Part shown: positions 10,226-19,399 of the stretch, piece after piece
Position numbering within the stretch: position 1 is the stretch's first letter
Layout of the letters: the number at the start of each line of letters is the position of its first letter
Source of the DNA: Paratrimastix pyriformis
Lineage: Eukaryota; Preaxostyla; Paratrimastigidae
Length of the DNA stretch: 64,000 bases
Assembly: GCA_027972325.1 (NCBI GenBank)
Contig: JAPMOS010000022.1
Span: forward strand, 248,001 to 312,000
Direction of reading: 5' to 3'
Translations under genes and position numbers: made by a program
Notes under the pieces: model-generated
Databases searched by the model: none
Told to the model about the DNA's origin: nothing
Seen by the model: only the letters and a program-made list of their open reading frames with translations

Positions 10226-13200
10226 ATGAATTGGACAGGCTCAGGTGGCGCCCTGGAATTTCGACTTTTACGCTGTCTTACGACAGGCCTCGCTCATAAC
10301 AATCTGAGTGTTTCCGGGATTACCGCAGAAACTCCTGTATTTGCTGTTTCCACTTCATTATCGTGTTTTCTCTTCACCCTCTCTCCGTCGGGCGAGAATC
10401 ATCGTCTTCTTGCCGTCCTTGGTAATCGGGAGTCACCACCCCCCTCTTTCAGCGGGGGGATCTTTTCCTCCATTGAACCACACCTGCTCCTCCATGGAGC
10501 CCATCTCTGGGACTGGGCGTCATCCAAGGCGATTGCCTCTGTTGGCCCACAGTACGATGACATCAAAACTGCCATCTTTTTGCCATTCGATCGCCGGCTG
10601 GTGGTCAGCGGCGCAGCTGATGGGGCCCTCCTTGGTCTGCATCCTCTGGCCGGCCGTCTGTTGACGCCCCCATCTCCCAGTCTGGGAGCTGCCTCCGGCA
10701 TCGCGGCAGCCCGTGCCCTCAGCATCGTCATCGCCACTCGCTGAGCCGCCATTGCAGCAGCCCCAGATTGCCCACGGTCTGCCTTCCCTCGCCCGCCGAG
10801 AGGACCGGTCCTCATATCCGCCATCCCTCGGCCTCGCCCTCAGCTCTGCGGGTGGCCGAGCTGCCCCGGGTTGAAGCCGCCATCACCGACTTGGCCTATT
10901 GCGAGGCCCTCGACCAACTTTTGGTTGCGTGCAGGTCTCTCACCCGGCCTGCTTCTCCCTTGCCCCAGCAGGCGGGGGATTGGGCCCTGGTGTCATCCTC
11001 CCCGTTTCGGCTGTCTGTGCTCCTTGGTGGGCGGGTGGGTGGGGCAGCGACGGCCATGCGCGTCTTTTCGAGTGCCGCTCCTTGCGGCGCCTCCGCTCGA
11101 GCCGGCCGGCCGCCCCCGCCCCGGCCGGCCTCCCCTCCTCCCCGCCGCCCACCCCGCCCCTGGGACCCTGCCCCACCCCATCCCGCCTGCCCTCCACGCC
11201 GCCGGCCAGCGTGCGCCCCGCGTCCACCTCCTCCTGCTCCTCGACGGTCGATGTGCCGGCCGAGCCTGGCCGGCCGCTGTCCCGCTGGGCCCTGCCGGCC
11301 GGCGGCCCCCGGTCCAGCTGCGGTTCGCTCATCCTGCAGCCGTCCGTCCCGGAGGCTGAGGCCGCCCCCGAGGGCGCCGAGGCAGCCGCGGTGGAGGTGG
11401 ATGTGGGGACGGACGTCGCTGCGGGCGGCGACAGCGCGGGGTGGGCGGCCCGTTCGCCCGTCCAGAAAGTGGACGTGGCCACGTGCACCGCGCTCGACTG
11501 GAACCAGCCTGAGGATGGGGGGGACGGGGTCGCAGATGGGGACGGGTGTAGGGAGGGCTACAGAGACGGGGAGGGCGACGGGAAAAGTGGCCGTGGGGAA
11601 GACGATGAGCCCGTCAAGGCCTGCTCTCCTCGCAGCTCGACCGGATGGCCCCCACCCCCGCCCCCAACAGCGACAGCGACGACCCCCGCCTCGGTCGTTG
11701 GCGTTGGCGAGGACGATGACGGCTCGGGCCCACCGGCCCGCCTGCTGGCCGTCCTCGAGGGGAGCAGCGGGGAGCGGCACCATCAGGGTGGTCTGTCCAT
11801 GCACCTGCTCCCCCCAACCGGGTGGCCTGACCGGTTGTTTTTTTTAGGCGGGGCCGCGGCCCTGACCCGGTGCGCCTTCGCGCCCTCGGGCCGCCTGGCC
11901 GCTACAGCCTCCAGTGATGGGTCCTGCCGCATATGGAAGGTCCGCCCCGCCGCCCCTCCGGACACCCCACATGACCTCCCCCCCCCGGCCAACCCTGTCT
12001 CCAGCTGGCGTCAGGCGCGGACGATCGTCCGGTGCTGCTGCACGCGCTGACCCACAGCGAGACCTGCACGGGCGTCGCCTTCCTCAGCGACAGGTCCGCC
12101 GCCCCACCCGCCACCCCCACCCCCACCCCCACCCCCACCCCCACCCCCACCCCCACCCCCACCCCCACCCGCCACCGCCACCGCCACCGCCACCGCCACC
12201 GCCACCCCACCGCCGCCGCCGCCCCCACCCGACTCGCATCGGCCGTGACTTCCGGCCCCTGCGTAGCCCTTTCCAACCATCCAAGTTAACGCTTTGCCCC
12301 TCGTGGCCGCGCCCTCCCCCGGCGCCGCCTGTGTGCAGCCTCCTGGTGACGTGCTCTCTCGACTGCACGCTGCGCGCCTGGGATACGGACCAGGGGGCCA
12401 TGCTGGCGCAGGTCCCCCCATCCTACTTCCCACATTCCCTCCATCCTCCTTCCCACATCCCCTCTGCCGCTGACAGGCCGGCCCTTCCCCGTCTTCACGC
12501 TTCATTCGCACCGCCCCCCCCCCCCCCCCCCCCCCCCCTCTCCAGGTCCAAGCGACGACCCCATTTGCGGCCCTCCAACTGTCCGTTGCGGCGGGTGGCA
12601 TGCCGGCCACGTGGCGGCCCTGTGCGGGCCCCGGATCCTGGTCCGCCATGCCCATGCCCATGCCCATGCCCGTGTCACGCGGCGCGAACCCTTGCAGCCG
12701 TCCCGCCGACCATCACCATCTGCCTGTCATCGCCCCCCCCCCCCCCCCCCCCCCCTCGCTAGGATTTCTCTCTTGGGCCCCCAGGCTGGGCGATTCCCAC
12801 CCCGACCCCGGGGGAACCCGCCGCGCCGCCCAGCCCCCGCCCCTCGCCGGCCCCCAGCGATCCCCTCGCGATGGGCCCGTCGACCTCGGCCCTCTCGCTG
12901 GCCTTCCTCTCCCCTTCCCCAACCACCACCACCCCGCACGGCCCCGCCGCCGCCGCCCCGGCCCAGCTGGGGACGGTGGCCCTGCCAGCGGGCAGCCTCA
13001 CCCCCGTGGTTGCTCTCCCCCCACTGCTGCCCCCCGAGGCCTGGGGCGGCTCGCTCCCCGGGACGATGCACCTATTCTTCTCCACGGCCGCCCCGGGAGG
13101 CGCCATCCGGACCCGCGCCGTCCTCTACACCGAACCGCCTCCCCGCCTCCGCCTCCGCCTCCGCCTCCGCCTCCGCCTCCGCCTCCGCCTCCGCCTCCGC

Positions 13201-14245
13201 CTCCGCCTCCGCCTCCGCCTCCGCCTCCGCCCCCGCCTCCGCCTCCGCCTCCGCCCCCTCCGCCACCGCCACCGTCGCCCCCGCCCACCCCGCCGCGGTC
13301 CCCGCCCCCCCCACCGGCGCAGCCCCTGCAACCGCGGCCCCGCTCGCTGAGCCCGCTGGTGCGGGTCCCCTCGGTGGGCCACCTGGCGGCCCCCCTGCGC
13401 CGCTCGGCACCCGACGGGGCGACCCTCGAGGCCTCCCCGTCCCCCAGCCTGGCCGCCCTGCTGACGCCCCCCGTGGGTCCCGTCCTGGAGCGGCCCCTCG
13501 AGGCCGACCCCATGCTGTCTGCTCCGCCCCCGCCTGCTCCTCCCCCCCTCCACCGGCCACTGATCACTCGTCCTCTCCACACCGTAGTAGCTTGCCCGCT
13601 CCAGCCCGCTACTCGCCCCAGCCACGGGCCAATCCCGCCCACCTGCCGCAGGCCTTCCTGAGTCCCTCGCCCGCGGCCCCCTCGCCGCCCCTCATGGGGC
13701 TGCCCCCGCGCACCCTGCCTCCTCTAGCCCACCACCGGGCCCCGGCCCTGGTGCCCATCTCGAACCGGGTATCCACCTGCCAGATGCCCCGGGCCCTGGC
13801 CCATAACACCCCGCCCTACCCGCACCCCATGCACCCTCCCCGGCCCCCCACGGCCGCCGCCCTCTTCAGCGCGGCCCTTTTGGGGGGCACCCCCATTCCC
13901 CCGGGGCTCATGACCACGGCCGCACTCCCACCCCCGCCGGCCCCGGCCCTGACCACCGCTCCCCCCTTTGGGGGGATTTCCCCCCACCACCACCAACATC
14001 ACCCCTGGGCAGCACCCCCTGCCCTCATGGCCGCTCCTGCTTTGGAAGCGCCGGCTTTTGATGAGCCCCTGCCCTTCCTCTCCCAGAGCGGCTTCAAGGC
14101 CCCGGCAGCCGTCCGGAGCCGTTCGATGCCTCGGCCTCCCCGGGGACAGTCTCCCCCAAACCCAAGGGGGAGCGAGGTCTCCTTCGGAGCGTTGGGTAAG
14201 ACCATTGTGCCACGACTTGGCCCCACCAAAACCGGCCGGATGTGA
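10226..14245 (+). CDS. WD40-repeat protein with long Pro/Ala-rich C-terminal region
   Basis: The start at 10226 (MNWTGSGGALEFRLL) is in frame with the first WD-like blocks (HLWDWASSKAIASVG, FLPFDRRLVVSGAADGALL). More repeats follow: ELPRVEAAITDLAYCEALDQ (about 10,860), LTRCAFAPSGRLAATASSDG then SCRIWK (about 11,860-11,940), LLHALTHSETCTGVAFLSD, and LLVTCSLDCTLRAWDTDQG (about 12,340). About 400-500 residues of low-complexity Pro/Ala/Ser sequence follow, ending GKTIVPRLGPTKTGRM. The propeller is likely a protein-binding platform (family knowledge). I cannot assign an orthologue. Exon frames around the CGCCTC repeat are uncertain. Confidence 0.65.
12110..12215. repeat. (CCCCCA)n then (CCGCCA)n hexamer tracts
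   Basis: About ten CCCCCA units are followed by CCGCCA-type units, between WD-repeat exons. Interpreted as intronic microsatellite. Confidence 0.85.
12511..12754. repeat. Two long C homopolymers in WD40-gene introns
   Basis: Runs of about 28 C (12,511-12,538) and about 19 C (12,736-12,754). They are representative of C or G runs seen in introns across the window (for example near 1,700, 2,180, 2,820, 3,990, 42,690, 45,530, 52,880, 58,430). Confidence 0.9.
13141..13257. repeat. (CGCCTC)n hexamer array in the WD40 gene
   Basis: Roughly nineteen CGCCTC units. In one frame they encode polyproline, in another a Ser-Ala repeat. All three plus-strand frames stay open, so it cannot be decided here whether the array is exon or intron. 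Confidence 0.85.
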
Positions 14246-14490
14246 TATAATATCGTGTTATAATATCGACGGGTCATGTCTCTCGTTTCGGGTGTGCGTG
14301 CCTTTTCTGTTTTGTGTCTTTATTCTGATTGTATGGGTTCGGCTCTTTGCCCGAAGACAGGACTCAAAATTCGCCATGAGGTATCCGACGACCCGATTGG
14401 CTCGGCAAGAGCACGTTTTTAGCTCGTAGGAGGACTGGGAGACCGGACACCTGTCATCACGCTCACCCCCGCTTTGACGGCAATTTGCGG

Positions 14491-14755
14491 ATGACACTCC
14501 CCACTGCCTTGGTGGAGCGCCTCTTACGGCTCACACTGGCAGAGGACAAGATTCAAAAAGACGTTCATATATTAACAGGCGAGTTTCTTCGGGTTTTTGT
14601 CTCTGGTTTGTTGAAACAGGCAAACACCCTTCACTCTCTTCTTCATAGAGGCTCTTCAAAGGGCCTGCCTGCAAGCTGAAAAGGATGGGAGAAAGGAGTT
14701 GAGTTGTTCCGATCTGGAACGTATCCTCCCTCAACTCCTTCTGGATTTTGGCTGA
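14491..14755 (+). CDS. CENPX: CENP-X / MHF2 histone-fold protein
   Basis: Exon 1 encodes MTLPTALVERLLRLTLAEDK then FLRVFVS. An intron starting GTTTGTTG and ending CATAG gives a GAG codon at the junction. Exon 2 reads EALQRACLQAEKDGRKELS then LERILPQLLLDFG, matching the CENP-X C-terminus (vertebrate LEKVLPQLLLDF). The product is about 80 residues, the normal size. Family role: a histone-fold partner of CENP-S in the CENP-T-W-S-X kinetochore complex and the FANCM-MHF complex. It lies between the WD40 gene and the opposing START gene with only short gaps. The ending motif makes this a strong call. Confidence 0.88.
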
Positions 14756-15060
14756 ATTCCGAAAATCCACCATATCCCCTCTCTGCTCGTGTTGAGGTTC
14801 ATCTGGCAGCACACATGCAGTGGTCACACTGTGCGACCGAGCCGCCAAAATCTCTCTCTCTCTCTCTCCCCCCAGCAAGGAATCAATCTTGTTGTGCATC
14901 ACCACCAGCAAAGAACCCAACCCAGCAAGCCCGAGGAGAACACAGAGAGAAAACGAAGGCTCAAAGTCCAAAAATGGAGGAGGGGAGGAGGAAGAGTGGC
15001 CGCAAAAAGAGGATGCCAAGTCCGCCAAAACTGGTGGCACGCAATTCGCTGTGGCTCTTT

Positions 15061-15933
15061 TCAGGAGGCAACCAGCTGATTCTTCCGGTCGAGGAGACTC
15101 GCGAGCGAGGGACCCGCGGGATTGGCAGGGTCCCAGCCCATGCTGCGCATCTCCCGTGCATGATCACCTATCTTGATGATAGTCTTGCCGTGTTGGCCTC
15201 GGCCCAGGTTAACAAGGAAGAATGGAATCGAACCCTGGGATAGCGAAGGAGTGGAGGAGAGTGAGTTTCTGCAAAGGACAGGGCAGACCTTCAAATCCAT
15301 CCAAACAGCCAGAGTGACCTCGGTGTGGGGGTGCTCGGGGGTGCTCTCAGGGAGGGGACGGAAAAGAGCCACAGAAATATGCACCACGGCACGAACGTAG
15401 CCCGGCCTGGGAGGACAGTCGGGCCGCTCCACCGATTCAGTGACAGAAAGAAAACTGCCGTCCTCCAAAGTTCGTACGAGCCGCCGAAGCACAAAATCGC
15501 GCTTTGATGCAGGACCCATTCCCTACAATAATGTGTGTAGATAGAGGCGCGCAACTTTTAGCGGAAAAGACCTTAAACGATACCCAGACGAAGGCCTCTT
15601 TGGTCAAAGAAGACTGTGAACCGAGGTCAGAATGTCTGTGGTGAAATGAAAGGCACAGACCCCTTCGAGGTACGCCATTTCATCCATCTGCTCGTTGGCG
15701 GCGGCACCCTCCCTTTCAATTCCAGTTATTCCGAGGTTAACGACACTTTCGTTGATGATTCCCTGACTCTTCATTCGATATCCTGGTTTGTTGCTGGTGT
15801 AAGACTGAAAATCCTTGGTGGATTTGTAAAGAACCCAAGAATCTGGTTCTGACAGCATATCCAGCGCTCTTTGGAAAGGCGGGGAAATAGGAGATGGGTC
15901 AGGTACAAAAAGAGTAAGACGGGGATCTGCCAT
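15061..15933 (-). CDS. START-domain (lipid-transfer) protein
   Basis: The start at 15933 gives MADPRLTLFVPDPSPI. START hallmarks in order: SWVLYKSTKDFQSY, KSQGIINESVVNL, then in the next exon KRDFVLRRL (the RDFV signature), GSFLSVTESVERPDCPP, GYVRAVVHISVALFRPLP and VTLAVWMDLK. A GTCTGC-CAG intron joins DLK to GSIPFFLVNLG. START domains bind sterols, phospholipids or ceramides in a helix-grip fold; the ligand cannot be read here. The in-frame stop is at 15061, but a further exon with a hydrophobic segment (14,960-15,040) could add a membrane tail, so the 3' end is uncertain. Confidence 0.7.
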
Positions 15934-16535
15934 TGCAGAGAAGGCTCTGGAAGGAGAACGAGAAAAAGGCCGCAAAGAAAGCGAAGGTGGCAAACCCGGG
16001 GGGTTTTAGATGCTAAAATAAAAATCTGCTCGGAGCCTCGTGGCCGATGTTCTCGTTTGCCTCTCAAAGGACATCTCTATCCTCGCAGAATAAAAGGCTT
16101 TGCAGGATGTTCGAATGGGCTCGATGAGCTCAGAAGTCGGCCCTCTCCTTGGGTTGCGGACTCCGAGGCAGTGCCGAAAAAAGCCGGTTTTCTCCACGGT
16201 CGGCTCCAGACGTACACCTCCTTTCCAACCTTCCATCTCAACCTCTCGATCAATTCCTCTCTGCTGTTGTCCATCGTTTTCTTCTCCCCACTCTATTTTA
16301 TCTTCCTAACCTCCCTCACTTCCCTCCTCCTTCCTTCCTTCTTCTCCGGCAATTTTGCCCCATCGTCACTCTCTCCTCCTTCGAAGATTTCGGCAACCTT
16401 CCCGGTCAAAACGTCCCCAGCCTGGGCCAGGTTTTTTTCCGGCCTTGGATTTTCATCCCCGGTCCATCTGTCGAGAAGAAGTCAGGCCATCCTTCTTTTG
16501 CATCGAATCTCCAGTGTTGATTCGTTAGGTCCGGA
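15934..16535. other. Divergent intergenic region between the START and EF-hand genes
   Basis: About 600 bases with CT-rich stretches and no coding block I can support on either strand. It must hold the promoters of both flanking genes. No clear TATA box is seen. Confidence 0.5.
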
Positions 16536-16962
16536 ATGGAGGCCAGACGTAGACTGTTAGAGCAGCAAGAATTCGATAATACCTGCCACCAGGTCGAATA
16601 TTCAATGGAATCTTGTCATTGACAGGTACCTCCCCCCCCCCCCTTCTGCTTCTGCCTTTTCAGGCATTTGACGCGGGTCTGCGTTAATTCGATTTTTGTT
16701 CTCAACTTTGTTTTTGACAGCTGACTCTGATCATTCAGGGTTCATCGACCAGGGTGAGCTCATGGAAGTCCTTCGGGTCGTTTGCCAGGCGTGCGAAATG
16801 GATGTGCCAACTGACGAACAGGTGCAAAAGACCATGCAGCAGTTGGACACTGACGGAAATGGGAAACTTTCTTATCCAGGTTTGTGCTGGCCTCCCAGTT
16901 TTCATCATTCGTCGATCTTCCCAGAGTTCAAGGAATTCCTCAAATTCATCATGACGGACTAA
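16536..16962 (+). CDS. Small two-EF-hand calcium-binding protein
   Basis: Four exons (16536-16592, 16664-16676, 16721-16879, 16925-16962) encode 88 residues. The first EF loop is DSDHSGFIDQGE and the second DTDGNGKLSYPE. Both have acidic residues at positions 1, 3 and 12 and Gly at 6, so both should bind calcium. Exon 2 is only 13 bases (encoding part of AFDAA) and is needed to complete the helix before loop 1. All three introns begin GTC or GTTTGT and end in CAG. Size and layout resemble short calmodulin-like sensors; the partner is unknown. The codon phase fits at every junction. Confidence 0.82.
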
Positions 16963-17693
16963 ATACCATTCCACTTCAATCTGGTTGTGAATATTGATTG
17001 GACGCCGGGCGATACTAATCCCATTTTGGGGCCCGCTCGCTGTGGACCAAATGCTGTGGATGTCTCCCGAATATGCCAAAGATGTTGAACTAAACAGTGA
17101 TGGGATGGATTATCCCCAGCTGTCAAAGTCGGTGTAGTGTTTGTCAGCCTTGGGGGGTTCGATTTTCGGAAGCAACGTGTGGATTTTACCCCTATCATTT
17201 TTCTTCTGCTGCCCCAGCGCAACCGGCAAAGTGCCGCGGCCGAAGAATCCCTGTGCAAACAATGAGTGGCCCACAGGGGGTCGGGGGCCGAAGTGGGGTC
17301 CGCGGCCGTTGGCCGTGTCAGTGGATATCGAAATGCCGGCCAGGAGACACGGTGCTTCGTCACACAGACTTTTTGCGCGCATTCGCGTGTTGGGTGATGT
17401 GTGTGCTTTTCAAAACAGGCGTCCGTTCTGTGCAAAAACAGACACGGGATCCGGGCGGAAGGAAAACACGCTTTTTCGAAGGGACCCTTTTTCTTGTGGC
17501 CCTCGGGCTGCGCCAGCCAACGGGCTCGCGTCGAAACGGACGACAGTTCTGAAGAAAAAACTCATGGAGGAATAGTAGGGTCCTTCGAAACTAGCTCGAA
17601 TCGGGTTCTTCGTGTCTTAGGTCGCCTCCCAAGTTCAATGGCCTATTTACGAGTACGTTCCCCAGGGTTGAAAAGAGTCGGTCCGGACTGCTT
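16963..17693. other. Gap without a recognised gene
   Basis: The sequence is less GC-rich than neighbouring genes. Short open frames exist on both strands, but none shows a domain or a consistent splice pattern. Confidence 0.45.
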
Positions 17694-18278
17694 TACCGTA
17701 TTCTCGGGGGAATAAGACCGCCGGATTGTGACAGGGAGGTCTTATTTGGCGTTCAACGGGTGCCACGGGGCGTTTTTCGGTGCCGCGTCTGCACAGACCC
17801 TTGGAAGCCTCAGCTGGCACCACAGGAATGAAGCTTCTCCTCTTTTTTGACGGCCGGCTTCAGATATCTTACACCATCTTTACCGAGACCCTTTCCGATC
17901 CACAGTCTCTCCGCACGCTCTAAAATTGGTGTAGTGCTTTTTGCGAACACCAACAGGTGGTTCATGTCGTGAATCTTTCACTGGCAACATCTTGAAGTTG
18001 TGCGCCATCACACACACTTCGCACCCCTCCGCCTCAAACAGAAAGGAGAACCACCATACTTGACGATTTCCTGTCACTCCTCCAAAAAACACCGTTTTTG
18101 ACCTGTTTTGCGGTTTTTTCAGCGCACATTTTGCATGATCAAAAAAACTCTTCTCCTCTTGGCTTTCCGCTCCTTTTCGACACCTTGTGTCCAACGCGAC
18201 TCGTCCCACGCAAAACTAAGACGAAGTTCAGCAGAGGTCTTATTCCGGCTGAGGTCTTATTTCCCCGAGAATACGGTA
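17694..18278. mobile_element. 585-base inverted-repeat element with TA ends (MITE-like)
   Basis: The two ends (17694-17718 and 18254-18278) are inverted copies matching at 24 of 25 positions. Their shared core is CCGTATTCTCGGGG then AATAAGAC. Both ends sit next to TA, as expected for TA-target elements such as Tc1/mariner or pogo relatives. Additional AATAAGACC/GGTCTTATT motifs lie just inside each end. The interior encodes no transposase I recognise, so it is probably a non-autonomous copy. Family assignment is not possible from this copy alone. Confidence 0.72.
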
Positions 18279-19399
18279 TTGCAGGACATTTTCTTTTGGT
18301 CTGGGGAGAATGTGTGGTTTCTGACCGTTTCCACCCTGACCTCAAGAAGGAACCTTATCACAGCGTGTGATAATCGTGCACCTGATCGCTTTCGGTGAGT
18401 CAGCAGAAGCGATTCGCTCAGAAACTTGGGCACATCTCTATTCGGTCAAAAGGAGCCAAAAAAATCGAAGGGCCAGTTTTTTGCGGCCACACTGAGGCCA
18501 GACACACAGCAGGAGACCAGATTCGTTTCAATGCACATCTGCGCCATCAACTGCTCCTCGTGAAAGGTCGAAGCTCCGGAAACAAGTGCCAAAATGGGAG
18601 CCAATAAGACATGTTCGTACCATTCCCCCTTCTCCCGTGTGCCCCCTTCCGGTGCGCCCCTTCCAGGGCGCCCCCCGCACGCCCTGTGCTCCGCACCGTC
18701 ACCTTCTCGCCTCTCTGGTCAAAATGGCACCTAAAAGACCTGAAGTAGTCTGGTTCGTCTGTATGACAAGATTTTGTGAGTCGGAAGACTGTGGAGAGAG
18801 AAAATTGCCGCAGACCCCGCAGATGGCGTAATGTAATGTCGAAAACAGGTGTGGGGTGTCCCACAAAGAGGGGGATGTTCAAGGGTCATCTATTTTAATA
18901 ATAATATTGGGTAGATTCGAGGACCCGAAGAGAAATTGCCGACCAGCTGACGACATCCTATGCCGGGTCGATGCCCAGCCTGTGGACTTGCAGAGCATGG
19001 AGACGCCTTTCAAGGTACCTAGACTGGTGTGTATTTTGAAAAGCGGTGAGAAAAACTGGTTATTTGTGGTGAACCAGCTCGGCGATATCGCGGGCATCGC
19101 ACATCGGTGGTGCTCTTCGTCAGCCCCACAAAAGTTTGGGCAACTGCCGCGGGCTGCAGTGGGCTTTCCAGCAAAAAAAAAGCGGGTTTCCAATGACCCC
19201 TGGGTGGGCCTGGGCAGGCTTCGGAAGCCGGGGGACGAGAAAAAACGGCCCCGTTCTGTTGGTTCCGAAAATCGAAGGGGGGACAGTTTGAAAGGAGAGA
19301 GAATCACACGGTGTCAGGTTCTTGACAGCATTCAAATTTCTCACTCATCGATTCAGTCCACGAGTCAGTGAACCACTTTCCTTTACAACATACACCTTC
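18279..19399. other. Gap without a recognised gene, downstream of CHFR
   Basis: About 1.1 kb of less GC-rich sequence. A plus-strand open frame at 18,856-19,371 and minus-strand frames overlap it, but no domain, repeat or splice pattern supports either. Confidence 0.4.

Noticed and set aside
18856-19371. Plus-strand gene downstream of CHFR
   Set aside because: The open frame has no recognisable domain, no convincing splice partners and no similarity to its neighbours.
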